From Lepeophtheirus salmonis (taxonomy: Eukaryota; Arthropoda; Copepoda; Siphonostomatoida; Caligidae), in the NCBI RefSeq assembly GCF_016086655.4, contig NC_052137.2:38026007-38090006 (forward strand): a stretch of 64,000 bases of DNA. Direction: 5' to 3'. The notes beneath the pieces were generated by a model. That model saw only the letters and a program-made list of their open reading frames with translations, ran no database searches and had not been told where the DNA came from. The translations under genes were made by a program, and so were the position numbers. Shown here in pieces: positions 1-11,739 of this stretch. The first letter of the stretch is position 1. Every line of letters starts with the position of its first letter.

Positions 1-447
1 CTTGAGTGAAAGCAAAGTTATCCATGAACTTATCTCTTGGCCAAGGTAGCACTTCATTATTCAGAAGTTTGATATAAATATGTATATTAATCCGCTCCTT
101 TCTCTGAACAAAATGGGAAGACAGACTCTACTAGCCCAAAAACCCTGGTTCCAGCTGGATTTTTGTTCTGAAGACATGTTTTACTGAAGGTGAGAGATTG
201 TATGGATGTTCAGTTGTGATTTAGCGGTTGTTTTGCTCATTCATTGTGGCATCCACCGTGGGAAAATTTTCATCAGAAAAGAAATAACTTTGCCCGAATA
301 TGGATTGTCCTTGAGAAAATTTTGAATCTGCATTGCTCTTTCCAACCGTCTTAATATGCTCTGTTCAGAGATAAGCTGTATTTTTTTTCTCCTCCGTGAT
401 TTTGAACCAATGTCTTTCCAAATAGAAAATAATAAAATATGTACCAC
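1..447 (-). pseudogene. maT/Tc1-like transposase relic, cut by window edge
   Basis: On the minus strand an N-terminal stretch reads toward a first catalytic aspartate in the motif PTVDATMNEQNNR (near 265-225). One frame then continues through KHVFRTK, RINIHIYIKLLNNEVLPW and FMDNFAFTQ to base 1. This order (SDE..TVD..NRQNDR, then a strand ending in VLPW, then the second catalytic aspartate) is that of DD37D/maT-like mariner-superfamily transposases. The second aspartate region lies outside the window. At least three in-frame stops and one frame change show that it is dead. Family placement rests on motif order only. Confidence 0.7.
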
Positions 448-766
448 TATATAAAATCAACCTTGTACAACAACAGAAATTAAAGAATAGTCTTCCTTCT
501 ACTTAGAAATGATCATTATATCGTAAATCAGAGGAAATACATATCATAAGAATGAAAAAAAAAGTAACTTTATCCAAAAATTATTTTTTGAACAAAGACT
601 AACTCAAAATAATGCTGTATTTTCTATTCTATTTATGTAATCCACTCTCCAACACTTCCCAATATATTTTTGTAATTTAATACTAATAAATCTCCTCATT
701 TCCTTATATTACAAAAGCAAAACATAAAAAAAACAGTAATTGGCAATTTTTTCTTCAAAAAATATC

Positions 767-990
767 TTACATTAGTAGTTTATTCTCACGCAAATTGGTA
801 TTGCTAAAAAAAAAAAATTTGTTCATTAAAACATTCAACATCCATAGGTTTCCCTGTTGAAGCATTTTTTTTTTAATCCAGTTTTTAAGAGTATAATTTC
901 GATATAGAGCCATATCTTGACGTAAAATAACTATATAGAACAAAACCAATGCGACTAATAATTGACTACGAACATTGTAGCATATGAAAA
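767..990 (-). pseudogene. Unassigned coding relic shared with 29030-29245
   Basis: A minus-strand frame contains LYIVILRQDMALYRNYTLK. A second locus (29030-29245, minus) encodes IYIVLSRRNMALNRSYTLK at the aligned position, and the nucleotide similarity extends over roughly 130 bases. Conservation of the reading frame between two loci points to a piece of an old mobile-element protein. I do not recognise the family. The frame runs into low-complexity lysine and phenylalanine codons downstream, so the boundary is uncertain. Confidence 0.4.
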
Positions 991-1373
991 ATTACTTTTT
1001 TATTAAATCAATTTGGTTAAAATTACTACAAAGTGTGTGTATTAAAAAAAATTTAGAAACTAATTTATATATTTCTTTTTTTTACTAAAAAAAAAAAAAG
1101 TCTAATTCATTACATTCAAGGCTTTTCTGTGGCTTAGAGGTTGAGCAAAAAAAGAGTGAGGTTATTTATTTCCGTTCCTTTTTAAGCAATTGAACGGGAA
1201 AAATGGACAATTTACGAAAAAATCTTTGAACGGTGTTTATTTATTCATTCTACAAATAAATTTTTTTAAATTCCTGGACATGTTTTTAAAAAATGTGTGG
1301 AAGTAAATTTACGGAGTGTACCACTTCACTGATTGATGCATATTTCTAAAGTTATTTAGTATTACATGCTGTC

Positions 1374-1880
1374 AAAAAAAGTACGGGGAATGGTTAAATA
1401 AAATCCCAATTTCACATTTAATCATTAAAATTTATTTTGTCGCCTTTAAAGTAATCTCTATCGGATGCAATACACATATGCCAGCGTTTTTTTCCATTCC
1501 TCAAAACATTTTTTATATGCACTTTTTGCAATGACCTTTAGCTCCTTCCACGAATTTTGTTATATGGATTCAATAGACTAAAACGGATTCCACTGAGTGG
1601 AAATTTAAGTTTGGGGAACAAAAAATGTCAAACAGAGCTAAACCAGTAAAAATCCACAGTTATTCTTCCATAATTTTGGCCTTTTTTGACGGATTTTCCC
1701 ATGCAAACACCTTAGTACCCCCAAATAGTATTCCTTATTGACTGTATGTCCCTTTGGAACGAATTCATGATGTACCAGACTGCAGATATCAAACAAACAA
1801 ACAATGATCATCATTTTGACTTTTGAGCGACGATCTCACGGCCCTCCTGGAACGCTTTGTACCACTCATATTCATTTATT
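1374..1880 (-). pseudogene. Mariner transposase relic
   Basis: Read on the minus strand, the segment has mariner landmarks in order. EWYKAFQEGREIV (about 1870-1830) belongs to the N-terminal DNA-binding part. A degenerate central region around 1790-1680 matches the usual H-EFVP-G-TVN-EYYLEVLR block. LFPKLKFPL.GIRF and RWHMCIASDRDYFKGDK (about 1620-1420) are the C-terminus. Stops and frame changes interrupt it, and the part containing the first two catalytic aspartates is missing. The outer end near 1374 (gtacggggaatgg) may be the terminal inverted repeat, but no partner was found. Confidence 0.7.
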
Positions 1881-2739
1881 CATGGTTTTGGTTTTGACTA
1901 GTGTCTAAAAAAAAGCCCAATATTGTTGACTCATAATATAGGTTTGTTACAAAAGAGGGAGTGCTCTAATCTTTTTTCTCCCCACGTATTAAGTTGCAAA
2001 AACATCTGATCGATAAGAAGTTTCGTGACACATAAAACGGCCATATGTACATCTTTTAAATCATAAATTTGATGACTTTGTCTCAAGACATTAAAAAAAA
2101 GAGGGTTTAAACTATATTGGCATTGCAAAAATTCAAAAAAAAGTCCTAATATAAATCTTCATTTAATAACTTAAAATGACCTCCAAATTGGCTTCGACGT
2201 TTTTGGGCAAAAATGACCCTTTTCATTAAGGTATATTTTTTTCAATGTTAAAATATAAAAATATAAAAATTGATTGAGATTATCAGTTTTTATAAGAAAA
2301 TTAAAATTTGTAGGTGCTTATAAATTATGAAAGGAGTTTCATGTTTGTGTTATCCTCTTTCTTTTCCCATCACAGAACCTCGTACAATTCACATCTAGAA
2401 AAGTGGAGGTTTCGTGATTCAACTACGACAGTCCTAAATGTAGAAGGACATAATTTGAGTTAGATAATAATAACAAACTCCGTGCGTAATATGTAATTCA
2501 CAATTCTTAAGAAAACAGTTCTTAGTACGTGTAATTCAAGCATAAGACTGATTAAACTTTGGATCACGCATCTCTGGATTTCTCAGTGAATAGCCAATGG
2601 ATTTTAATAATTGAGGTATTTATGGGAAGAGACACTCCATACATAACGTAAAAGTACCTTCTCAAATTCATATTGGGACTTTGTTTGGACTTTGTACTGC
2701 ATAATAAAATATAAAAAAAACATATGATTATATCTAATG

Positions 2740-2815
2740 AAATAATATGGTAAAATGAAATGATAAAATGTGGTATAATTTAATGAGATAATATGAATAA
2801 AATTAGATGAGAAAT
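2740..2815 (-). repeat. About 23-nt degenerate tandem repeat, probable LINE 3' tail
   Basis: On the minus strand, directly beyond the 3' end of the LINE relic at 2925-3985, three consecutive units of about 23 bases share the pattern TTTTA-CATATTAT-TCATTA. Several LINE clades end in short tandem repeats rather than poly(A), so this is plausibly the tail of that element. Confidence 0.4.
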
Positions 2816-2924
2816 TATAATTATGGAATTCGGATTTATAATATATTAGTAATATTATTTGATAAAATTTAGTAATAAATGTAAAAATGAAAAACAAAAT
2901 AAAATTACACGTAATATTCCTAGT

Positions 2925-3985
2925 CTGGAATCAAAGTAATTGTAGATGATTATTTAAAAGTCCTTTAAAACGGTCAAGTGAAGACGTTCTTCTCACCTCT
3001 TCAGAGATGTAGTTCCATATCCGTATAGTTTGATTAAAAAAGCTATATTTGGAGGTAATTAGTATTTGCCAATGGTTGAACTAAATAAAAATCGCATTAC
3101 AACCTTTGGGCTTGATGTTACAATTAGTCAGTCCATTAATAACTTTAAACATCATATCCACATCCTGAGGTTTCCTTCACTTTTCAAGCTTCAACAGCCC
3201 GACTATATTTAAACCAACCTCTTAGGATACATCACGGCATACTATCTTAATAAAGCGGTACTGTACAATTTTAAGAGCTTTAATTTACTTTCTAAACACT
3301 GGATTCCACAACTGAGACGCGTGGCTTCAAATAGGCATAACATATGTTTCATAAAGCTTCTTATCAGCATCATATTTCTCCTTATAAAACTTCTTTTAAT
3401 AAACCCAAGCGCTCTGTTTGCTTCTCTAACATTATTATATATGTGAGTGCTGAAGATGTCAGGACTCCAAGCTCCTTAAATACACTGACATTTTTCATCC
3501 CTCTAAGGTCAACAACAACGCCCCGAAAAATCATAAAGGAGCTCTTCTCAAGATTTATAGGAATTCTCCAACGGTCGCTCCACCTCAGAAATTCTCTAAA
3601 TTCATGTTTGGCCTCCTCTTTTGAGCGGCAAACAAGCTTTGAGTCGTCAGCGTACACATATATTTTGGATCTCAAGTTGTCACACAGTTCGTCGTTAATA
3701 TAGAACAAGAAGAGGGTAGGTCCTAGGACACTATCCCGAGGTACAAAAAATGGGGCACCAATTGAATCTGATCCAATGCCGTTTATCAGAACTTGCTGTA
3801 CTCGATTTCTGTGCCAAGATGAAATCCACTGCAACAGTTCACCCACAATCCCAAAGCAATATAGTTTTTATTCAAACCTACCATGCAGGACTTTGTCGAA
3901 CACTTTGCAATTTAAATTAACAATTCCCGGTACTTTTTTGACAGAATGTACATCGACATTTAGGACCTGTCGCACACACTAGACT
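2925..3985 (-). pseudogene. Non-LTR retrotransposon RT relic (CR1/jockey-like)
   Basis: The minus strand encodes reverse-transcriptase blocks in order: FDKVLHGRF (about 3895), a QRV-like loop (RVQQVLINGI), PRDSVLGPTLFLFYINDEL (about 3740-3690), the catalytic box VYADDSKLVC (about 3660), and thumb residues RWRIPINLEKSS. Farther 3' a degenerate frame reads IWNYISEEVRRTSSLDRFKG, the tail block found after the RT in CR1/jockey-type elements. The central part, 3382-3846, is a clean 154-codon frame. Upstream there is a stop after GRFE and downstream several stops. No endonuclease domain is visible, so this is a 5'-truncated dead copy. The exact clade is not settled. Confidence 0.8.
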
Positions 3986-3999
3986 TAAACTTAAGGTAT

Positions 4000-5514
4000 G
4001 AGCTTATGACGTCACTTTATTTAAGCTGACTTAAATTAATATCGAATTGATGAAACTTACCCTAATTGATTAATTTATTTACTACATTATAGGACAATAG
4101 TTAAGGATAAGTTTCAATACAAATTTAGTATAATACTGTTTGAAATGCATCAATATCCTGATTCCGCAAAAGTAAAACAAAACTATACTGAACAAAACTA
4201 GTTCTTAAAAAGAAATGAAAAGAAAATGAACACTGAAATACGTATCAACATCAACTTTATCATTATGAAGAGTATTAAAATATTTATTACTATACATTAT
4301 ATAAATCACTACGGTCAAAGGAAAAAATAACTTTAACTTTTGGTGCCCTCCCAATAGTTTACAGGTTAGATCTCATACTACAGTTCCTCTTGAATATTTT
4401 CTAGGGGTGGTGCATTGTTCAGTCAGCTCCCAATATCAGAATTAATTACGAAAATGGAGAGGTTAGAGACGGAATGCCTTTGAAAAGGTGAAAAATTTTT
4501 CCAAACGCTGTGTCCACTCACCTATGAACTTAGAACATTCATAAACCAGAGGAAAACTCTTATGCCCCACCAACCACAAAGTGGGCTAACTTCATGGTGC
4601 ATAAAGTGATAGTATCCGTGTAGTAAACAATGCCCACTTGTAAAATGAGCCAAGTATTTTATTTTTCCTTTCGAAATATCCAAGAGATGATTTCACCCCC
4701 TTAACTTTATCATTAATTAGTGATGAAACGATACAAAATTTTCAACTGATTCAAATTTAGATTCTGATTCCTTATTAGTTTTGTAAATAATTTAAAATTA
4801 AAATTATATAAAAAGTTAGTTCCTTTCTATGCACAGGGGTCAATTTATTCCTGGTTGGCTCAAATAAATATATATTACCGAACTGTATAATATAATTTTA
4901 TTTCCAATAGATGGCCCCTGAATTTTATTGTTAGGTCTTTTATTATTGCACTTGTTATATGTTAAAATTAAAGAAAAAATATAGTTTTATACGCGGTCTC
5001 TACAGATAGAAGCACCTAGTCCTAAATTTAAGTTTGTCTATACCATTATCCCTACTTTCTTTTATTGGTTGGTCATTTGAAATAATATAATTAGAAAAAA
5101 AAATTGCTGAATAATATATATAATAATGGAAGCAGGTTGAATCAACATTATTGAGCCGATTCCCTTAACCGATTTCGATATTTCAAAATAGCCAAATTCT
5201 TGCCGATTCGGATGTGATTGGTACACCTTAATCATTAATATCTGTAATACTAGGAGTATTATAATACAGTTATATATAGATTATTTTTTAAGGTTGGAGA
5301 TTTCATTTTTGAAAATAGGCAATTCAAAGGTTACACAAAAACTTTCTAATACTATTTTTTAATCATATACAAATTTTGCATAAAATTCAAGTATATAACA
5401 TGACTGGGTAAAATAACTGAACTATCAGTTACACCAAATCTGATTTGGTAAAAATCAGCACTATTCATGCAGTAGTTTTGAAATGTATACATAGCAGATG
5501 GACACCCAAGTATA
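4000..5514. other. No gene recognised
   Basis: AT-rich DNA with no convincing coding frame, splice-bounded exon or terminal repeat. The segment at 4330-4680 is less AT-rich than its surroundings, but stops occur in all frames and I could not assign it. Confidence 0.4.
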
Positions 5515-5516
5515 TA

Positions 5517-6413
5517 AGGGGTGTTCAAGAAGTAAAATGACTTTTTAACTTTCACGGGCAATGTACATTTGGTGTGTTCCATTTGTTTATGCTTCTATTC
5601 TAGTCACGAACATATATATACAGTTTCAGCTAAATAATAAGTTTAATTTGTTTTGGAGAGGCATAATGGTTATAAGCATTTTGCGTGAACGGCGATTTTT
5701 GCTATAGTAAAACATGGATCTAAGAATTTGTATCAACTTTTGCGTAAAAAATGAATCTAATTTTTCCAAAACACATATTGAAATGTTGATAGTGGCATAC
5801 GGTGAAACTGTTCTTAGTTAAACAAATATTTACAAGTGGTACAAACTCTTCCAAGATGGCCTGGAATAAGCCTCGCTCTGGATGCTCAATCACGTCAACA
5901 ATAGATGAAAACGTGGAATTAGTGAAGAAAATTATTTTTGAAAAATCGTCAAATCACTATCAAAGAATTTGCAAAGGATATTGACGTATCGGTTCGCCCA
6001 GCCCATATAATTTTTTCCAATGTTTTGGGCATGAAACGAGTTAAGCGAAGTTTGTTCCGAAACACCTTAATTTTGACCAAAAAATAGTCGTTTTTTTTGG
6101 CCAAAAATCACACTCAATCATGTCTGAACCACCATATTCGCCGGATTTGGCCTTATGTGACTCTATCTTGTTCCAAAAATAGAAGAGACCTTTGAATGGA
6201 TGGAAATTTGCAACGATTGAGGAGATAAAAACTGCATCGCTGGAAGAGTTCAAGGCTATACCAAAAGTGTTTCGAGGATGGGAAAAAGGATTGGCACAAG
6301 TGTATTGTATCTGAGAGGGATTACTTTGAAGGGAACAACATCAAGATTGATGAATATATAAATAGTTTTTCCAAAAAAAATACCAAGTCCCTATACTGTT
6401 TGAAAACACATCG
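5517..6413 (+). mobile_element. Internally deleted mariner with TA flanks
   Basis: The element starts aggggtgttcaag at 5517 and ends at 6413. Both sides have TA (5515-5516, 6414-6415), the normal mariner target duplication. The two ends are imperfect inverted repeats. Inside (about 5714-6360) the plus strand reads MDLRICINFCVKNES, then YKWYKLFQDG, RSGCSITSTIDENVELVKKI and LGMKRVKRS, all mariner helix-turn-helix blocks. It then jumps straight to SEPPYSPDLALCDSILF, which holds the third catalytic aspartate, and ends with FATIEEIKTASLEEFKAIPK and the DYFEGNNIKIDE frame. The first and second catalytic aspartates are deleted and frames shift, so it cannot make transposase. Full-length mariners are about 1.3 kb; this one is about 0.9 kb. 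Confidence 0.82.
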
Positions 6414-7065
6414 TACATAAGATTAGGGGGACTATTTTTGATTTCAAAAGATGTGTTCTGTTCACTGAATATTTTTGGGATTGAGAAATGAATGGTGTGA
6501 ATATTTGATATTAATGAAATTTAAAACTACCAAAATATTCTTAATTTTTAAATGTGTTTAATTTGAATATTATTTTTTGAATGATTAAAAATTATATTTC
6601 TCGTCATGATTCTGATTGGATCTTCCTTCTATTTTAATTTTAATTTCATTTTAAATAAGGTTTTTTTTGTAAAGTTAATAATAACCATTGTTTAATTTGA
6701 AATAGGGGGATATAGCATTCACACCCTGTGGACACCCTTGCAGTATGCGTAAATTTACAATAGGATTTCTTATCAAAGTCAACTGAAATTCGGGACAACA
6801 AAAATTCACAGAAATAAGTTAGCTAAATATATGAAGGCAATTTGAAGGAGTCGTAAACTAGTCCAAGCCTTGTTTTCCCCATCAATTATTACTCATAGTG
6901 TAACTTAGGTTAATAATCGTCCAATTAGTTCCGATGAAATCCCCAACTATTTAAACATCAAATTTCTTGATGAATATATCTTTTTGAATTGCTGTTTTTG
7001 TACCAACAGCTGTCATTATCAATGATGAAAATCCAGTTTAGAATATGCATGCTAAAAAAAATAAA

Positions 7066-7917
7066 GCAAAAATCAACATGGTAACCCTAACAATTTAAAG
7101 AATGTTTTGAAGGAGAGAAAGAACAATGCTCATAATGTTTCATAAGATCAGCTACAATCAGCTGTGATAAGAGAGGAAGGAGAAAAGAATATAAACAAGG
7201 ACATTTGCTAGAATTACTCCGATGTCGATTCCCAATTCCACTATAAGTCTAACAAGGACTTATAATTATATGTCTACAACAAATCTTCAGGGTGACTCCC
7301 CATCTTTTATGAGCACATAAGAACGTTCATTCGGGTTTTGGATATAGTTGAATCTATTTAGGAAAGTATGTTCACTATTCAGTAATTAAATAATTATGAC
7401 AACTGCTAAGGAAAAGAAAATATATACTTCAGATTACCAATTTCGATTTAAAAAAATGGGCCAGGTAAAAAATAAACCGGATTTTCATCATTGCTCATGA
7501 TACTCTAAATCAGCGGTTGACAGGGGTTGGAGAGACCAAACAGCTATCGCTGAAGAGTCAAAGTGAATTAGTATGCCTATAGCTAGATGATTATCCATTG
7601 TAAAATTGCAGGACTGTGGTTGCCGATCTCTGGTCTAAATGATAATCTTTTTATTCTTATTTAGATATGAAGTACTTTAAAAATTGAATGTGTCATGGGA
7701 TAAAGTAATGAATGTGTTGCGTCTCAAAGTGTAAGGATTCTTTTTATTTATATATATATTTCTTATTAAAGTAATTAATTATTATACTGAAGTAATCAGG
7801 AAGTATGTGTTTAAAATTTGAGGGTTATATATTAATTTATTATATGGTTAAAAAAATCATTTCACTAGAAGGAATTGTTATTTAATTTTATCTTACTTCG
7901 ACAACCTTTTATTAATT
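7066..7917 (+). repeat. Left arm of ~0.82 kb inverted duplication (long-TIR repeat family A)
   Basis: Bases 7066-7887 are almost identical to the reverse complement of 19683-20502. I counted about ten differences over roughly 820 bases, including intact low-complexity stretches. Weaker similarity continues to about 7917 and, on the outer side, into gatgaaaatcca near 7024. The sequence starts aaaaatcaacatgg, the terminus of a repeat family found at several other places here. This copy has one terminal arm plus the internal segment but lacks the second terminal arm. No protein is encoded. Confidence 0.85.
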
Positions 7918-7919
7918 TA

Positions 7920-9390
7920 TTTTTTCAAACATATTATATTTTTATATTTATTTCTAATAAATGATTGACAAAAAATAGGTGTAAAGTTTTTTAGACATAT
8001 TTTTGATTAAAAAATTATCCTTCTAATAGAAAGATTTGTTGAAATAATTTTCGAATCTCGGCTCAAATGGGTTAAAGAGATAATATTTTCACAAATTTTC
8101 AATTAAACACTCATCAAATATTCAATAAGGCTGTAGCTCGTCTTTTTTTTTTTTTTTTTGCTCAAATACAACTAATACTCTTGTTCCTTAAAATTCCGCT
8201 TCTTACTCCGTTGTTCTCTTATTTTTAACGACGATAAGTAAAAACTACGAAAAGAGCCTTTCTCATATAAAAGTTTCTTCATACTCAACATTTATTCCAT
8301 TCACTTTTACAACCCACTTTTAGATCCATTGCCGTAAGTGTTTAAATATTGTTCAAAAACTGTTTCCTCTCCATATCATTAAAAATCTAATTACCTTTGT
8401 TAGTTATAAAGGACATTCAAGTAAGTAATTTGATTTTTTATTGTATTAAAAGAACTATAAATCTTTCAATCTGTCAATGTATGATCCTAGTTCATAAAAT
8501 CATATTAAGAAAAAAACCATTTATTTAGGATCAAAATGTCAAAAATTGTAATATATTTATACATTTATTAAATATTGAATAATTTCAAATAAAATTGACA
8601 AATTACTCATCGTTATTTCATTAAAAGTGATAAATTTTTGAATAATATAAAATATATAATATTATATTGAATTTTGAATTCAATTTGATATAAATATTTT
8701 TGAACTAATCGTATGCTCTATAAATATACGAAATTTTGTAGGCTTAAAAACTATCATTAATTATATTTTTAACTATGTAAAAAATATTTGATTTATTATA
8801 CTTATTCTAATTTATATGTAAATAAATTATAAAGAACTTTAACACATAAATTGTAAAGTAGATTTTAAAGTATATATTGATAATATCCGGAAACATCAAA
8901 TAAGATGATGAAATTTTTGTCTAAAAGATAAACATATTAGAGATTCATATTTATATATATATTTTTTTAGATATTATTCGGAACAATTCCTAAATCCTTG
9001 GTCAACTAAACTTAGACTTATTTCTTACATACTAATTTTTTGATTTGTAACTTTTATAATATTAATGTGTTTTAAAGAAGGATGTCGTCAAACTCAAAAA
9101 CACAAAAGATCAAAATTAAAATTTGAACATATTTGACAATCAACATTGTACAAATATTTATTGGGTCTTTTTGAATATCGACTTTCATTAGTTTTACTTA
9201 AAGAATAAAAAATATTTTGAAGATCTAATTAGCTACATGTATCAATGTACGATGTCCACAAATCAGCATTTAGAACCTCTATGAGTTCGTTTGGAAGTGC
9301 ATAAATAATAAAAAATACAAAAATCCAAGGTTATACTTTTATATTTTAAGGAAATTCTTCATTAATATACAAGAAAAGTTTTTGGCTTCA
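7920..9390. other. AT-rich noncoding DNA
   Basis: No coding frame of note. There is a T homopolymer at about 8142-8159 and many short AT-rich palindromes. Nothing else is recognised. Confidence 0.5.
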
Positions 9391-9394
9391 ACAG

Positions 9395-9523
9395 CAGGGT
9401 TGTAGATATGCTGATGGAGAAACATCTCCCAAGATTTTAACAGGAGGAATGAAGGTATACTATATAACAGGGGTATTTGTTGGAGGAGAACCATGTAAAT
9501 TGCAAGAGTTTGTAAATTTTTAA
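9395..9523 (+). CDS. Candidate orphan terminal exon (42 codons)
   Basis: After a pyrimidine-containing acceptor (ttggcttcaacag, AG at 9393-9394) there is a 42-codon open frame with non-random composition. It begins QGCRYADGETSPKILTGG, contains VFVGGEPCKL, and stops at TAA 9521-9523. An aataaa-type signal follows near 9565. Two cysteines and several glycines make it look more protein-like than the surrounding AT-rich DNA. No upstream exon was identified and I do not recognise the family. It may be a chance frame or the last exon of a gene whose other exons I missed. Confidence 0.25.
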   Translation, partial: QGCRYADGETSPKILTGGMKVYYITGVFVGGEPCKLQEFVNF

Positions 9524-9529
9524 GAAAAT

Positions 9530-10865
9530 GATTTGTTATAATGTGTATATTTCTTTCTATAATTTAATAAATTGTAAATAAGTCCTATATCTATCAAGAA
9601 GGAAGACTGAACATGTATATTTCAGTAATCATTAAATAGTTGTCATTCCAAAATCTTATTTTATTTGAATATTTGGTTATAAATTTAAAGTGTGGGCTCT
9701 ATATTGATTTGTTTTATTTTATAATTCAATATTTTATTTATATATTATACAGAACATACATATATAAATAAACCGAAGCAATTGCGTAAAGAGTACATAA
9801 ATAAAGATTATAGTTTATACCTAATGCTCCAGGGTAGAATTACAACTAATATTCTAAAAATCCTTTAAAAAAATAGGCAGTAAATATGTAAATTAACAAT
9901 TACGATAAATATTTGTGAAAATTTCTTAAAAATCCTTTTTATAATATTTGTACGATTGTGTGAGTATGAAGGGAGGTACTAGATTTCTACTACTGCAAAA
10001 TTTGATGACTCAGATACTGATTTAGGGATTATGATTATAAAGCTGCCAAGATGACTCCTCTCAACTTATCCTCCCGAATAGACTGATAAGTAGGTTAATG
10101 GCTGGCAATGAGGGCTTTACAATTAAAAATTTGTGTATGGGTAGGTTGTGGGAAACAATTACTTAGTTAAAAAATATTTTCTTAAGTTGGATTATAGAAC
10201 AAAACACAGCCAGGAATACAGTCATTTTAAGATTGTCAAATCAGGGTGAATATTAGAAGCTTTTCCACATAAGCTACAAGCCTTTTAAAATTGCATTCAA
10301 ATGTACACAAAAAATATTATTTTTGAAGTATTCATATTTGATGAGCTTTTATTAAATGTCTAAACAATATTTTGTTGATCCAAGATAAGATATGGCGCTC
10401 AGGGATGTCAATTAATAAAGTTTTTGTAGAACTTTAAATTGAAATTGATGTTACTTTAAACATGAATATAAATAAAAAAAATAGTACTTTTTTATACACC
10501 TTTTCTTTTGAGGCGGAAAAATCAATAATCTATACTATATGTGACTATAAAATCAAATCACATTCATTTTAAGATTATACCATAGAAGCTTTGATCTTTT
10601 TTCTTTTTTGACGTAAATCATTTAACAAAAAAGTTAAATTATATCCCTTATTTCTTCTTGACATGACTCCTGACTCAAAACAGTTGTATATATTATAGTT
10701 TAAGAAATTAATTATTAAGGACTATATACTTAATGTGTCAAGCTAGAACTTTGGCTAGGATTTTGTCAAATAAACTATGTTATTTTAAAGAAACGCCAAA
10801 AGTATAATTAGTGGAACAAAACTGAGTTTTGAGACATTCTTGGATCTGAGGCACAAAAAAAAAGC
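9530..10865. other. AT-rich noncoding DNA
   Basis: No supportable gene. Stops are dense in all frames. Confidence 0.4.
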
Positions 10866-10868
10866 AGA

Positions 10869-10985
10869 TGAAGAACGTAGCTTAATGGATAACATGCTTG
10901 GTAGAAATTCTCCTTTTGAATTCAATGTCCATGGGTTCGTCCCTGGTCATGACCGGTCATTCCTAGAGAAAGAAAACCTTAATGT
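10869..10985 (+). repeat. tRNA-like sequence, probable SINE or tRNA pseudogene
   Basis: An A-box-like motif tagcttaatgg (10878-10888) and a B-box-like motif ggttcgtccc (10934-10943) resemble the internal RNA polymerase III promoter of a tRNA. The segment between them includes atgcttggt...ttttgaattca like a tRNA anticodon arm, but the boxes are farther apart than in a normal tRNA. No good acceptor stem closes it. A decayed tRNA-derived SINE is the best reading. Confidence 0.45.
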
Positions 10986-10989
10986 TTAC

Positions 10990-11735
10990 GATTAAAGGAA
11001 TGTAAAAAAAACTTTATTGAATGCAGTTTCCAAAAAGATTCACATGGTTAAAATTATTTATATTCATTTCGTAGTTTTGGAGTTTATTTACAGCAAAAAG
11101 CCCCATGGAAGTCTACAAATAGATATCATATAAACATACAAATTTATATACAGAAATGAAAATGACAAAAAATTTGGTACCTATCCCCCCCTTGGACGAT
11201 TGGTTGGGCCTCATTTTTTTTTTTGTTTTGTATTCATACTCCTTTACCTGTCAGTCCTTTTTGTGGTTTTAGGTTTTTTGTCAATTCCTACATTGCTTTT
11301 CCCCGTCGCCAAGGATCTAATAATGGAGTCACGTTTCCTTTTTCCTTACTTTTTTGAGGATGCTCAGAATCAAATCAAACTTTTGGTAGTCCGTTAATGG
11401 TATATAATATAAAAATAATGTAAATATGTAAATTAATCATGGGGATGTCAAATATTTTTTGTAAGCATTCTGAGTTATATTCCATTTTTTAGACTAATAG
11501 AAAATGACTTTTTTTTTAAATAACATATGGGCCCTCATCCCTCTTGAATAAATGGTGTAAAGTTATATTTCTTTCTATTTGGAAAAACGTCTTTTTTTTA
11601 TATATAGTTAATGGGTTTTTCCTACAGGGCCACTCCATTTTTTTATTTTGTCCTACTCAAATATAAAAGAATCTTCTTTTTTTAAATACATAAATAATCC
11701 ATTCAATTTACTATGGGATGCTGTTACTTACTCCA
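10990..11735. other. No gene recognised
   Basis: Noncoding. A hydrophobic-looking frame at 11200-11397 comes from a T-rich stretch and has no splice or family support. Confidence 0.4.
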
Positions 11736-11739
11736 CCTA

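Noticed and set aside
11200..11397. Hydrophobic 65-codon frame resembling a membrane segment
   Set aside because: Product of T-rich DNA; no second helix, signal or homologous copy.
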